Shown here piece after piece: positions 1-8,403 of a stretch of 64,000 bases of DNA. The notes beneath the pieces were generated by a model. It was not told the origin of the DNA, did not search any database, and saw only the letters and a program-made list of their open reading frames with translations. The stretch is from Microbacterium sp. 1.5R (GTDB lineage: Bacteria > Actinomycetota > Actinomycetes > Actinomycetales > Microbacteriaceae): the NCBI RefSeq assembly GCF_007667425.1, contig NZ_VDRC01000001.1, positions 124,001 through 188,000 of the forward strand, in the 5' to 3' direction. The number at the start of each line of letters is the position of its first letter. The stretch's first letter is position 1. Both the position numbers and the translations under genes were made by a program.

Positions 1-465
1 CGGAGCGGCCGGTGTGGTCGGTGTGGTCGGAGTGGTCGTGGAGGCGACGCCGGTGAGCGCGTCGAGTGCGATGGTCTTGTCGCCGATGGTGACCTGGGGC
101 ACCGGCCCGTCGAAGGACACCTTGGTGACGATGCCGGTGACGGCCTTGCCGTCGGCATCCTTGTAGCCGGCTTCCTGGCCGATGAGCGCGGTGGCCGCCT
201 GGCGCATGTTCAGTGCGAAGGCCTCGGTGCCGTTGTCGGCGAGGGCGGTGAGCTTCTCCATCATGGCCAGTTGAGTCGTCTGGGAGATCATCTCGTTGGT
301 GTCCATCGGGTTCGACGGATCCTGGTGCGTGAGCTGGGTGACCAACAGTTTCAGGAAGACCTCGCCGTCCATGACCTGCTTGCGGGCTGCGGGGTCGGTG
401 GTCGCGCCGGTGTGGATCGAGCTCGTCGCGTCGATGGACGGCGCTGCGGTGATGGGGGTGGTCAT
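1..465 (-). CDS. flgD: Flagellar hook assembly protein FlgD (C-terminus cut by window edge)
   Basis: FlgD is the scaffold that caps the growing hook and is needed for FlgE polymerisation outside the cell. The visible part is the conserved N-terminal half: a Ser/Thr/Ala-rich secretion leader, then DGEVFLKLLVTQLTHQDPSNPMD and EMISQTTQLAMMEKL (about residues 34-75), which are diagnostic. A short beta-rich stretch and a Thr-Pro repeat (TTPTTPTTP) follow at the window edge. The start is the ATG at 463-465, ten bases downstream of the fliK stop, so it is the last visible gene of the fliH-fliI-fliJ-fliK-flgD unit. The reading frame is still open at base 1. The normal FlgD C-terminal Ig-like domain cannot be judged. 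Confidence 0.9.
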   Translation of the reverse strand, partial: MTTPITAAPSIDATSSIHTGATTDPAARKQVMDGEVFLKLLVTQLTHQDPSNPMDTNEMISQTTQLAMMEKLTALADNGTEAFALNMRQAATALIGQEAGYKDADGKAVTGIVTKVSFDGPVPQVTIGDKTIALDALTGVASTTTPTTPTTPAAP

Positions 466-474
466 GGCGTCCTC

Positions 475-2019
475 TCAGGCCAGGATGTCGAGGCCGTAGG
501 CGGCCGGGTCATGGTCGATCGATGCGGTGCCGGACGCAGACGCGGCAGCGGACCGGGCGGCTGCGGCACGCGGGTCGCCGTGCGCCGCCTGCGCTGACGC
601 GTCCGGCGCGGCATCGCGGCCACCGGCGGAGTCGCCGTTCGCCCCGGCGCCGAACGGCTGAGATCCCCTGTCCGCGCCGGCGTCGGCGGCGGAGCCCTGG
701 GCGATGCTCAGCGAGGCGTGCGGCATGGCCGCGGCGAGGTCGCGTCGCAGATCGGTGACGATGGCGCGCAACGCGTCGCGCCCGGCATCCGTCGCCCCGA
801 TGAGCTCGACCCGCACGTCGCCCGACTGACCGATGTGCGCCCGCACGGTGACCGGGCCGAGCGAGTCGGGGTTCACGGTCATGGTGAGCTGATGGGTGCC
901 GGTGGGGCGTTGCGCGATGCTCACGACCACGGGCGACACCTGAGCGGCGACGGCGCGGGTGATCGGTCCAGCCGACGCGGTGGGCTCCGACGCTGCGACC
1001 ACAGCGATCGACGTCGCCGCAGGCACCGGCGGTGCGGGGGCGATCGTCGGCGAGACGGATGCCGGCGCGGTGGCCGTCCGCTCGCCGGCCGATGTGCGAG
1101 CGACGGCCGGCGCGCCGTCCACCGGCGCCGCGCGGTCGGGGCCGGCACCCGGTATCGTCGCCGGACCCTCCGACGCCCGAGGCGCTGCCGCCGCCGCTGC
1201 CGCTGCGGCGGGACGGGCGAGGACGACGGGCGCCGGACCCGCGTCGGGCGCCCGTTCCCCGGCGACCGCGGCCGACTGGTTCGGGGTCGCCGACGGACGA
1301 GACGGCACCTCGACATCGCCGCTCGCATGAACATCGGCATGGGCATCGGCACGGGCCCCGGCATGGGCACCGGCACGGGCCTCGGCACCGGAACCGGCGG
1401 CGGATGCGGCGACGGCGGTGGCGCGTGCGCCTGTGGCGGATGCAACGGAGGTGTACCCGGCACCGGACGGCTGCGCGCTCACTGCATCCGGCGCTACGGA
1501 CACGGCGAGGTCCGACTCGTCCGCACCCCCCGCCGCAGAGAGCGGGTCTGCGACGAGCGCGATCGCCGCGGCCCCGCCGTCGACGGACGAGGGGCCCGGG
1601 GCAGGCTCGACGGACACGGTCGGCGATGTGACACCCGGCTGGTCGGCCGCACCGCGCATGTCGGGTCCGGAGACGTCGGCGGGCACGCCGTCGTCGACGG
1701 CATCCTGCGCAGCGATTCCTCCCCGGGCGTCCGCACGACCGTCGACAGCGGGCAGCGCAAGGAGCAGCGCGAGGGTCGCCGCCACGATCCCGCTCTCCTG
1801 CGTCGTCTCCGCTCCCCCGGCCGTCGCGTCGGAAGCCGACGGTGCTGCGCCTTCCGGCTCGTCGACGAGTCCGGCGGACTGCGGTGTCTGAGAGAACGTC
1901 TCGCCGGCCGCGACGAGCGCCTCACCGAACAGCGATCCCGATTCCGCGGACGGCCGCTCGACTGACTCTGCGTGGGAAGATGCCGCGGGCAGAGCGCCCG
2001 CGAACACGACGGCGCTCAT
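475..2019 (-). CDS. fliK: Flagellar hook-length control protein FliK
   Basis: FliK is the secreted molecular ruler that ends hook growth by switching export specificity through FlhB. This 514-residue protein has the usual two-part build: a long low-complexity Ala/Pro/Gly/Ser-rich N-terminal region, then a compact C-terminal Flg_hook domain (about residues 365-445) with QLTMTVNPDSLGPVTVRAHI and later DALRAIVTDLRRDL. An Ala-His/Ala-Arg stretch near residue 210-230 is encoded by a 12-base tandem repeat (bases about 1336-1394). The ATG overlaps the fliJ stop by four bases, so translation is probably coupled. The N-terminal half is typically poorly conserved, and the call rests on the C-terminal domain and gene order. 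Confidence 0.87.
   Translation of the reverse strand: MSAVVFAGALPAASSHAESVERPSAESGSLFGEALVAAGETFSQTPQSAGLVDEPEGAAPSASDATAGGAETTQESGIVAATLALLLALPAVDGRADARGGIAAQDAVDDGVPADVSGPDMRGAADQPGVTSPTVSVEPAPGPSSVDGGAAAIALVADPLSAAGGADESDLAVSVAPDAVSAQPSGAGYTSVASATGARATAVAASAAGSGAEARAGAHAGARADAHADVHASGDVEVPSRPSATPNQSAAVAGERAPDAGPAPVVLARPAAAAAAAAAPRASEGPATIPGAGPDRAAPVDGAPAVARTSAGERTATAPASVSPTIAPAPPVPAATSIAVVAASEPTASAGPITRAVAAQVSPVVVSIAQRPTGTHQLTMTVNPDSLGPVTVRAHIGQSGDVRVELIGATDAGRDALRAIVTDLRRDLAAAMPHASLSIAQGSAADAGADRGSQPFGAGANGDSAGGRDAAPDASAQAAHGDPRAAAARSAAASASGTASIDHDPAAYGLDILA
1336..1394. repeat. GC-rich 12-base tandem repeat inside fliK
   Basis: About five degenerate copies of GGCAYGGGCAYC / GGCACGGGCCYC follow one another in phase with the fliK codons. 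On the minus strand they encode alternating Ala-Gly/Ala-Arg/Ala-Asp/His residues in the ruler region. The unit is 12 bases (two 6-base halves), so copy changes would keep the frame and would alter FliK length by four residues per copy. Confidence 0.7.
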
Positions 2020-2441
2020 GCGGCGCTCCCCTGCGACCTGCGCCCACGCACCGTCGCGATCTCGTCGAGCGCCGCCTGCTCGGTGGCGATCTCCTCGCGG
2101 CGCGCTTCAGCCCGGTGCGCGGTCTCCAGACGCTCGAGGCCCTTGAGCTCGCGCCGTGCCTCGACGTGAGCGGTCTTCGCCGCCCCCTCCGCCTCGCGGG
2201 TCAGCTCCACCAGCGTCTGGAGGTCGCCCAGGGCGCTGCGTCCCGCTGCCCGCGCCGCCGCCATGGCCATCAGCGTCGACGCGTCGTCGATCCGGCTGCT
2301 GATCTCCGACAGGCTCAGGGCACCGGCGTGCGCCGCGGCCTCCGCCCGGCGCCGCTCGCTGCTCGCGCGCGACAGCTCTTCGGCGGCGAGGCGCTCCTGA
2401 GCGCCTCGCACGCGCAGCAGACCCGAGAGGGTGAAGGTCAT
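2016..2441 (-). CDS. fliJ: Flagellar export protein FliJ
   Basis: FliJ is the coiled-coil stalk of the flagellar export ATPase complex and escorts chaperones to FlhA. The product of about 141 residues is strongly helical, rich in Ala/Glu/Arg, and opens with FTLSGLLRVRGAQERLAAEEL, the conserved FliJ N-terminus. The start is the ATG at 2439-2441, which overlaps the fliI stop in an ATGA junction. A longer frame upstream would run well into fliI and is not preferred. Its 3' end overlaps fliK the same way. Primary sequence is weakly conserved in this family, so position after fliI is part of the evidence. Confidence 0.82.
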   Translation of the reverse strand: MTFTLSGLLRVRGAQERLAAEELSRASSERRRAEAAAHAGALSLSEISSRIDDASTLMAMAAARAAGRSALGDLQTLVELTREAEGAAKTAHVEARRELKGLERLETAHRAEARREEIATEQAALDEIATVRGRRSQGSAA

Positions 2442-3772
2442 GGGATCAGTCCTCCGAACGCGTCGGTGAGGGCGGCCAGTCGCTGCCATGAATCGTCGGC
2501 TGTGCTGAGCTCGTCGATGCTCTGCATGAGGAACGCGCCGATCGCAGCCTCGTTGGTGAGCGCGGCGTCGACCAGCGGATTCGCACCCGGCCGGTAGGCG
2601 CCGATGTCGATGAGATCGTTCGCCGAGCGCCGTGCGGCCAGGACAGCGCGCAGAGCCACCGCGTCGTCGCGCTGCCCGGGCGAAGTGATCTTCGAGACCA
2701 CCCGCGACACCGAGCCGAGCACGTCGACGGCGGGGAAGTGCCCGCGCACGGCGAGCGAGCGGTCGAGCACGACATGGCCGTCGAGGATGCCCCGGGCGGC
2801 GTCCGCGATCGGCTCGTTGTGGTCGTCACCGTCGACGAGGACCGTGTACAGACCCGTAATCGATCCGGTGGTGCCGGCCCCCGCACGCTCGAGAAGACGC
2901 GCGAGCACCGAGAACGTCGACGGCGGATAGCCGCGAGTCGCAGGGGGCTCGCCCGCGCTGAGCCCGATCTCGCGCTGCGCCATCGCGACGCGAGTGAGCG
3001 AGTCCATCATGAGCACGACGTCGAGCCCGTCGTCGCGGAACTGCTCGGCGATGCGTGTGGCGACGAACGCCGACCGCAGACGCGCCATCGCCGGCTGATC
3101 AGAGGTCGCGACGACGACCACCGACCGGGCGAGACCGTCGTGCCCGAGGTCGTCCTCGATGAACTCCCGCACCTCGCGGCCACGCTCTCCGACCAACGCG
3201 ATCACGTTCACGTCGGCGCTCGACCCTCGGGCGATCATCGACATCAACGAGGACTTGCCGACGCCGGATCCGGCGAAGAGTCCGAGACGCTGACCGGTGC
3301 CGACCGGCGTCATCGTGTCGAGCACCCTGACCCCGAGACCCAGCTGGCGGTCGATCCGCTGACGGTCGAGGATGCTCGGCGGGGAGTTCTCGAGCGAGAC
3401 GCGCGGGGCGCGGGCGTCGAGGGGGCCCTTCCCGTCGATCGGACGACCGAGGCCGTCCAGCACCCGTCCGAGCAGCGCCGGCCCTGTCGGCACCTGCAAC
3501 GGTGCGCCCGCATGCCGCACGCGGGCCCTCGCGGTGATGCCGTCCAGACGACCGAGGGGCATGCAGCGCGAGGCGTTCCCGTCGACGGCGACGATCTCGG
3601 CATCCACCGCGCTGCCGTCGACTGCGTCGATGCGGACGCGGTCTCCGACTGCCGCCTCGATGCCGAGCACCTCGACGCCCAGACCGACGACGGACTTGAC
3701 GGTGCCGGACCGTTCCGGCCGCGCCGCGTCGAGCGCACGACGCCAGGAGGGCGTCGCGGTGAGGACCGTCAC
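2438..3772 (-). CDS. fliI: Flagellar-specific export ATPase FliI
   Basis: FliI is the hexameric ATPase at the base of the flagellar type III export apparatus. The 444-residue length is normal. The Walker A loop AGSGVGKSS is at about residues 167-175, the Walker B strand DVVLMMDSLTR near 255-265, and GERGREVREF and the RGYPPSTFSVLARLLERAG segment typical of FliI/F1-beta relatives are present. The ATG overlaps the end of fliH by four bases and the 3' end overlaps fliJ, so fliH-fliI-fliJ-fliK form a tightly coupled unit. Confidence 0.95.
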   Translation of the reverse strand: MTVLTATPSWRRALDAARPERSGTVKSVVGLGVEVLGIEAAVGDRVRIDAVDGSAVDAEIVAVDGNASRCMPLGRLDGITARARVRHAGAPLQVPTGPALLGRVLDGLGRPIDGKGPLDARAPRVSLENSPPSILDRQRIDRQLGLGVRVLDTMTPVGTGQRLGLFAGSGVGKSSLMSMIARGSSADVNVIALVGERGREVREFIEDDLGHDGLARSVVVVATSDQPAMARLRSAFVATRIAEQFRDDGLDVVLMMDSLTRVAMAQREIGLSAGEPPATRGYPPSTFSVLARLLERAGAGTTGSITGLYTVLVDGDDHNEPIADAARGILDGHVVLDRSLAVRGHFPAVDVLGSVSRVVSKITSPGQRDDAVALRAVLAARRSANDLIDIGAYRPGANPLVDAALTNEAAIGAFLMQSIDELSTADDSWQRLAALTDAFGGLIP

Positions 3773-4407
3773 CGTGTCACCTCCGGCGCGTCGTCGTCGA
3801 CTCCGCGCAGGGCGGCCCGACCGCGGGCGAACGCGGGGGCGATGCGCGCGTCGACGCTGCCGTCGCCGACGTCGACGATCACTCCCCCGTTGTCGACTGC
3901 GGGCGACGACACGACCTCGACGTCGGTCATGGTCGCGAGCGCATCGATGTCACGCAGCGCCGCCAGGTCTCTGTCGCTGAAGGTCACCCGGGTCCACCTC
4001 GTCCGCGGCACCTCGTCGAGCGCACGCCGAAGCGCGTGCGCGGCAGAGCGCCCCGGGTCGGAGAGCTCGACGCCGACCACCGCGGTTGCGAGTTCGAGGG
4101 CCAGTTCTTCGATGCGCGATGCGTCGAGAGAGGCCACCTCGTCGATGCGTCGGTCGAGAGCGGACTGCGCGTCGCGCACGGCATCCAGCGCCGACCGCGC
4201 ACGCTGCGCGAGATCCTGCTGCAGCGCGTCCATGCGGACGGCGTGCTGCTCCTGCTCGACGTGTGCCTGCTCGAGGGCGATACGGCGCCCTTCGGCGAAG
4301 CCCTCCGCGTATCCGCGGGTGCGTGCACGATCGGCCTCAGCGCGGATGTCGATCGGCGTCTCGCCGACCCGCGGCACCGCGAGCGGCGTGAAGGCGGAAT
4401 CGAGCAC
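3769..4407 (-). CDS. fliH: Flagellar assembly protein FliH
   Basis: FliH is the peripheral stator and regulator of FliI. The protein shows the family pattern: a short variable N-terminus, then RAEADRARTRGYAEGFAEGRR (the GxxxG-type helix), a long Ala/Glu/Arg coiled coil, and a C-terminal domain ending in DNGGVIVDVGDGSVDARI. The frame is open back to 4536, inside fliG. I place the start at the GTG 4405-4407, because it has GAGG eight bases upstream and because a strong promoter-like motif (4505-4510 and 4481-4488) lies between fliG and this point, which would put longer starts upstream of the mRNA. GTG 4414-4416 is the nearest alternative. Confidence 0.8.
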   Translation of the reverse strand: MLDSAFTPLAVPRVGETPIDIRAEADRARTRGYAEGFAEGRRIALEQAHVEQEQHAVRMDALQQDLAQRARSALDAVRDAQSALDRRIDEVASLDASRIEELALELATAVVGVELSDPGRSAAHALRRALDEVPRTRWTRVTFSDRDLAALRDIDALATMTDVEVVSSPAVDNGGVIVDVGDGSVDARIAPAFARGRAALRGVDDDAPEVTR

Positions 4408-4457
4408 GGTGCGCACCTCGGAAGTCGAAGAGGGGGCCAGTCCATGGTCCGAAGGTC

Positions 4458-4472
4458 GAGCAGTCCGTGCTC
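4458..4472 (-). ncRNA. 5'-end hairpin with ACGGA loop, fliH leader
   Basis: On the minus strand GAGC-ACGGACT-GCTC forms a short stem (five pairs if A-T closes) with CGGAC exposed. It begins about eight bases after the proposed -10 element, so it would sit at the very 5' end of the fliH transcript. The same design occurs before flgB and fliC. Confidence 0.5.
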
Positions 4473-4480
4473 CCTGCCGA

Positions 4481-4510
4481 CTATCGCGACGTCCGTGGCC
4501 GGCGGTAACC
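4481..4510 (-). promoter_or_regulatory. Candidate flagellar-sigma promoter, fliH unit
   Basis: Minus strand GGTTAC (4510-4505), 14 bases, then GTCGCGATAGT (4490-4480). Read as TTAC-N16-CGCGATAG it resembles the sigma-28/WhiG pattern TAAA-N15/16-GCCGATAA. It matches the flgB site base for base in both boxes and in spacing. It lies just after the fliG stop. Confidence 0.6.
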
Positions 4511-4519
4511 ACTCCGGCC

Positions 4520-5599
4520 TCACTCGATGAGCTCATCCTCGTCCTCGCGCGAGATCGTGATCTCCTCGGCCGCCTCGAGCTCGCGGATCACCCGCACGAT
4601 CTCGGCTCTGGCTTCGTCGACCTGGCGCATGCGCACCGGCCCGAGCACGCGGGTCTCCTCGGCGAGGTTCTCCTTGTTGCGGTCGGTCATGTTGGTGCTG
4701 ACCTTCTCGACGATCGCCTCGTCGGCGCCCTTGAGGGCGAGGGCGAGCACACGGAGGTCGAGACCGCGGAGAACGCGCTGCGCGTCGCGATCCTCGAGCC
4801 GGGCGATGTCGGCGAACGTCACCATCCGGCTGCGGATGTCTTCGGCAAGGGCGAGGTCGCGCCCCTCCAGGCTCGCGAGCAGCGACTTCTCCAGGGCCTG
4901 GTCGGACCGGTTGATGATCTCGACGAGCGGCTGCACCCCGCCGATGGACTCATGGTTGTCTCGCATCGCGAACACTCCGGTGCGCGACCGCAGCGAGTCG
5001 GCGACGATCGAGATCGCCTCCTGCGTCGCCGTCCCCATCGTCGCGATCGCCTGCGCGACATCGGTCCGCAGCGGGTCCTGCAGGGCGGCGAGGACCGCTG
5101 CGGCGCGGTCCGCCTTGAGGTTCGCCAGCACCACGGCGACCGTGGTGGGCAGCTCGCCCTCCAGCACCGTCGCGAGCTGCGCCGGGTCGGCGGCGTTCAG
5201 GAAGTCGAACGACACGGTGCCCTGCGACATCACGCGTCCGACCATGCCGACGGCCTTCTCCCGCCCGAACGCGGTCTCCAGCAGGCCCGTGGCCAGCTCC
5301 TGACCGCCTCGAGACGGCACCGATCCGCCGTTCGCGATGCGGCGGAAGTCGCCGAGCGCTCTCGCCGTCGCGGCGACGTCGACCCCGCCGAGCTGCGTCA
5401 GCTCGGCAGCGAGCAGCTCCGAGCGCTCTTCGCCCAGGTGGCGCAGCACCTCGGCGCTCGCCGCGCGATCCATGTTCATCAGCACGATCGCCGCCTTGCG
5501 CAGCCCCGACATCTCGGGCACCGGTGCGGCCGCGGCGTCCGCCGTCGACATCTCGACGGTGTCGGCCTGGGCATCGAGCACCTCGGTCAGCAGCGTCAT
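4520..5599 (-). CDS. fliG: Flagellar motor switch protein FliG
   Basis: FliG couples the MS ring (FliF) to the C ring and contacts the stator to generate torque. The 359-residue product has an extra N-terminal tail of about 25 residues, then RKAAIVLMNMDRAASAEVLRHLGEE (FliG N domain), the middle domain with TDVAQAIATM, and the C-terminal torque helix DRDAQRVLRGLDLRVLALALKGA followed by KVSTNMTDRNKENLAEE. Its ATG overlaps the fliF stop by four bases. The 3' end runs up to the candidate fliH promoter. Confidence 0.95.
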   Translation of the reverse strand: MTLLTEVLDAQADTVEMSTADAAAAPVPEMSGLRKAAIVLMNMDRAASAEVLRHLGEERSELLAAELTQLGGVDVAATARALGDFRRIANGGSVPSRGGQELATGLLETAFGREKAVGMVGRVMSQGTVSFDFLNAADPAQLATVLEGELPTTVAVVLANLKADRAAAVLAALQDPLRTDVAQAIATMGTATQEAISIVADSLRSRTGVFAMRDNHESIGGVQPLVEIINRSDQALEKSLLASLEGRDLALAEDIRSRMVTFADIARLEDRDAQRVLRGLDLRVLALALKGADEAIVEKVSTNMTDRNKENLAEETRVLGPVRMRQVDEARAEIVRVIRELEAAEEITISREDEDELIE

Positions 5600-7239
5600 A
5601 CCTTCGCCTCGTCCATGAGATCGGCCAGTGCTCCGGCGATGGACTCCGGCTCACGCCGCGCGAGATCGTCGATCTCTCGGCGACGCCGCTCGACGAGCAC
5701 CTTGTCGGGTTCGGGCTCGTCGTCCAGGTCGACGACGGCCGAGGGCAGCAGCTTCGTCGGCGCGGGCAGCGGGATGGCGTCGGAGTCCTTGAGGTCGCGC
5801 AGCGAACGCAGCTTCTGCTCTTCGTCCTCCGTCACGGTGGCGAAGTACTCGATCGGCCCGTCGTCGGTGTACATCACGCGACGCTTCATCTTGCGTCGCA
5901 CAGCGAGGAAGACGACGAGGATGACGACGGCGAGCAGGATCGCGCCGCCGATGATGGCCGAACGCAGCAGCTCCTGCTGGAACTGCGCGGCCCGCTCCTC
6001 CTCCGCTGCCGCGAGGGCGGTCTGCGCCGCCGTCGCCCCGGAGGTCGCGAACGCGACGAACTCGACGGCGATCTCATCGCCGCGCTCGACGTCGATGCCG
6101 GCGGCGGATGCCACGAGCGATTCGATCTGCGCCGCACTCACCCCGGTCACCTCACCGCGGTTCACCGCGATGCTCACCGTCTGCCTCGTCACCTCGCCCG
6201 CGGGCGTGACGGTCTTCTCGGTCGTCTTGTTCACCGCGTTGCTGCGCGATGTCTCCTCGAACTCGTACGCGCCGTCGCCGTTCGCGTTGTTCGGCACGGC
6301 GATGTTGTCCGGTCCGAGGACGCCGGCGTTCCCGCCGGGCCCCCCGCCGGTATAGGTCTCGGTCCTCGACTGCTCGGAGGGGCTCAGATCGCCGTCAGGG
6401 GCGGAGTACGTCTCGTCCATCCGCTCCGAGGTCGAGTTGGCCACATCAGCCGACACGGTCACCGTGGCGTTGCCCGGACCGACGATGGTCTCCAGCATCC
6501 GGCTCACCGACGCCGCGACCTTGGCCTCGTGCTCGGTGGCCTGCTTCGACGAGTTGCCGGTGAGGCCGGCCCCGACGGCCGAGAGGACGCGGCCGTTCTG
6601 ATCTGTGACCGCAACATCCTCGGGCGTCATGCCCGGCACGGCGGCGCTCGTGAGGTGCACGATCGCCTCGATCTTCTCGTCGCTCAGCGTCGAGCCGTTC
6701 CGCGTCTTCACGAACACCGACGCCGTCGGGTTCTGCTTCTCCGAGACGAATACGCTCTCCTCGGGGATCGCGAGCTGCACGGATGCCGTCGAGATGCCGT
6801 CCATCGCACCGATCGTGCCCGCGAGCTCGCCCTCGATGGCGCGCTTGTAGGTCACCGACTGCTGGAACTCGCTCGCAGTGACGCCCATCTTGTCGAGCAG
6901 CGTGTATCCCTCGCTCGTATCGCCGGGCAGGCCCGCCGATGCCGCGGCCAGTCGCTGCGGGTACACCTGGTCGTCGGGCACGAGGATCGTGGCCCCGCCC
7001 TCGGCGAGCTCGTAGTTCACGCCGGCGGACTTGAGCTGTTCGACGACGGCCGAGGCGTCCCCGGCGCTCAGCCCGGTGAACAGGGGGCTCATCTGGGGCT
7101 TGGTGAGCCACGCTCCGAGCGCCACGGCGCCCATCACGAGCAGTGCGACGCCGATCACGGCGATCGTGCGCTGTGCGACGGTGAATCCGCCGACGACCTG
7201 CTTGGCGCGGCCGTAGTACGCGGTCAGTGCGTTCGGCAT
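5596..7239 (-). CDS. fliF: Flagellar MS-ring protein FliF
   Basis: FliF forms the membrane ring on which the flagellum is built. The 547-residue protein has a transmembrane helix near residues 23-44, a YscJ/FliF ring-building domain (GVNYELAEGGATILVPDDQVYPQRLAAASAGLP, then TYKRAIEGELAGTI), the MS-ring C-terminal region with the ERMDETY-type stretch, a second transmembrane helix near 427-450 and a charged cytoplasmic tail that binds FliG. Length and domain order are normal. It follows fliE with a 1-base gap and overlaps fliG. Confidence 0.95.
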   Translation of the reverse strand: MPNALTAYYGRAKQVVGGFTVAQRTIAVIGVALLVMGAVALGAWLTKPQMSPLFTGLSAGDASAVVEQLKSAGVNYELAEGGATILVPDDQVYPQRLAAASAGLPGDTSEGYTLLDKMGVTASEFQQSVTYKRAIEGELAGTIGAMDGISTASVQLAIPEESVFVSEKQNPTASVFVKTRNGSTLSDEKIEAIVHLTSAAVPGMTPEDVAVTDQNGRVLSAVGAGLTGNSSKQATEHEAKVAASVSRMLETIVGPGNATVTVSADVANSTSERMDETYSAPDGDLSPSEQSRTETYTGGGPGGNAGVLGPDNIAVPNNANGDGAYEFEETSRSNAVNKTTEKTVTPAGEVTRQTVSIAVNRGEVTGVSAAQIESLVASAAGIDVERGDEIAVEFVAFATSGATAAQTALAAAEEERAAQFQQELLRSAIIGGAILLAVVILVVFLAVRRKMKRRVMYTDDGPIEYFATVTEDEEQKLRSLRDLKDSDAIPLPAPTKLLPSAVVDLDDEPEPDKVLVERRRREIDDLARREPESIAGALADLMDEAKV

Positions 7240-7240
7240 C

Positions 7241-7561
7241 TCAGGCCTGCATCCTCATGATGTCGTTGAACGCGGCGACGCTGCGGTCGCGCACGGCGAC
7301 GACGAGGTCGAGGGTCACGGATGCGCGAGACGACGCGATCATCGCCTGGTGGATGTCCTGCAGATCGCCGGTCACGGCCTGCACCGCGAGCTCGTTGGAC
7401 GTCGATTGCAGCTGCTGCAGGTTCTCGACGGCGCTGCCGAGCGAGGTCGCGAAGGTACCGGCCGAGGTCGAGGCGGCGGCCTCGGGGGCTGTGGGCTCGA
7501 AGCTCAGCGCCCCCAGCGGGCTCACACCGGCCGCGGAGAGGGGGGCGATCGGGCTGCTCAT
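7241..7561 (-). CDS. fliE: Flagellar hook-basal body protein FliE
   Basis: FliE is the small adapter between the MS ring and the rod. At 106 residues it has the normal size, with a variable Ala-rich N-terminus and the conserved helical C-terminus DIHQAMIASSRASVTLDLVVAVRDRSVAAFNDIMRMQ. The ATG shares one base with the flgC stop (TGATG), which points to coupled translation in flgB-flgC-fliE-fliF-fliG. Confidence 0.92.
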   Translation of the reverse strand: MSSPIAPLSAAGVSPLGALSFEPTAPEAAASTSAGTFATSLGSAVENLQQLQSTSNELAVQAVTGDLQDIHQAMIASSRASVTLDLVVAVRDRSVAAFNDIMRMQA

Positions 7562-7953
7562 CAGTTGCGTCCGATCTGCAGTGCTGCCTCGTACGTCGAC
7601 TTGGCGCGGTCGACGACCGCCGCGTTCGCCTCGTAGCCGCGCTGGGCGATGATGAGCATGCTCATCTGGTCGCCGAGGTCGACGTTCGGGTACTGCACGT
7701 AGCCGTCCTCATTCGCATAGGGGTGCTCGGGCTCGTAGACGAGCTTCGGCGCGGCCTCCGACTCCACGACCCCCGACACGTAGACGCCGGGGCTGTCGGT
7801 TCCGGCCTGCACGGTCACGAGCCGCTCTCGGAACGCCTCCTGCCCCGCGGGCGTGGCGGTGTTCGCGTTGGCGATGTTGTCGCTGACCGCGTCGAGCCAC
7901 TTGCGGTGCGCGGTCAGTCCGGTGCCGGCGATGCCGATCGCGTCGAAGGTCAT
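7561..7953 (-). CDS. flgC: Flagellar basal-body rod protein FlgC
   Basis: FlgC is a proximal rod subunit exported through the flagellar type III system. The 130-residue length is right. The N-terminal flg_bbr motif (IAGTGLTAHRKWLDAVSDNIANANT) and the C-terminal rod motif (VDLGDQMSMLIIAQRGYEANAAVVDRAKSTYEAALQI) are both complete. It overlaps flgB by four bases and touches fliE. Confidence 0.95.
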   Translation of the reverse strand: MTFDAIGIAGTGLTAHRKWLDAVSDNIANANTATPAGQEAFRERLVTVQAGTDSPGVYVSGVVESEAAPKLVYEPEHPYANEDGYVQYPNVDLGDQMSMLIIAQRGYEANAAVVDRAKSTYEAALQIGRN

Positions 7954-8297
7954 GCGGACGCCTGCCCGATGGCCTTCGAGATCGATGCGGCCTGACCGCC
8001 GATCGCCTGGCTGGCGAACTGGAACCGCAGCACGGTGTCGATGTTCGACAGCGTCTCGGTGTCGAGGTTGACGTTGTTGCCGTTGAGTCGCGTGGGCTCG
8101 AGTGAGCGCTGCACGGTCGGCGAGACGGTCCCGCTGCCGCTCTCGACGGCCGAGCGGAGTTCGTCCTCGAAGCTGACCCGCTTCGCCTGGTAGCCGGGGG
8201 TGTTGACGTTCGCGATGTTCTCGGCGATCGAGCGCTGTCGCAGCGCCAGCCCGTCGAGCGCGCTGATGAGCGCGGAGGAGGTGACGGATTCGAGCAC
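7950..8297 (-). CDS. flgB: Flagellar basal-body rod protein FlgB
   Basis: FlgB is the rod subunit closest to FliE. The start is placed at the GTG 8295-8297, preceded by GGAG seven bases upstream. The longer frame begins at a TTG with no ribosome site and would overlap the leader. The 115-residue product has ALDGLALRQRSIAENIANVNTPGYQAKRV, the hallmark of the flg_bbr family, and the C-terminal LSNIDTVLRFQFASQAIGG. It is the first gene of flgB-flgC-fliE-fliF-fliG and sits about 65 bases behind the candidate flagellar promoter and hairpin. Confidence 0.92.
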   Translation of the reverse strand: MLESVTSSALISALDGLALRQRSIAENIANVNTPGYQAKRVSFEDELRSAVESGSGTVSPTVQRSLEPTRLNGNNVNLDTETLSNIDTVLRFQFASQAIGGQAASISKAIGQASA

Positions 8298-8345
8298 GGT
8301 GGTACTCCGGACGTTCGTGGGGAGAAGCCGATCCCTGGCCAATCG

Positions 8346-8364
8346 TCGAGCTATCCGTGCTCGA
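8346..8364 (-). ncRNA. 5'-end hairpin with ACGGATA loop, flgB leader
   Basis: Minus strand TCGAGC-ACGGATA-GCTCGA: a perfect six-pair stem with a seven-base loop holding ACGGA. It starts six bases after the proposed -10 box. The loop and the stem core match the fliH leader hairpin. Confidence 0.55.
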
Positions 8365-8370
8365 TGCCCA

Positions 8371-8400
8371 CTATCGCGACAGGTGGGCCGCGCCGTAACC
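8371..8400 (-). promoter_or_regulatory. Candidate flagellar-sigma promoter, flgB operon
   Basis: Minus strand GGTTAC (8400-8395), 14 bases, GTCGCGATAGT (8380-8370). Identical boxes and spacing to the fliH site. It lies in the gap between the FliT-like gene and flgB. Confidence 0.65.
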
Positions 8401-8403
8401 GAC

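Noticed and set aside
1324..1460. Gly-rich plus-strand product with GMGIGTGPGMG repeats
   Set aside because: It is the shadow of the FliK Ala-His repeat.
2738..6355. A 1205-codon plus-strand open frame across the flagellar genes
   Set aside because: It is antisense to fliI, fliH, fliG and fliF and has a low-complexity Arg/His-rich translation. High G+C removes stops from shadow frames.
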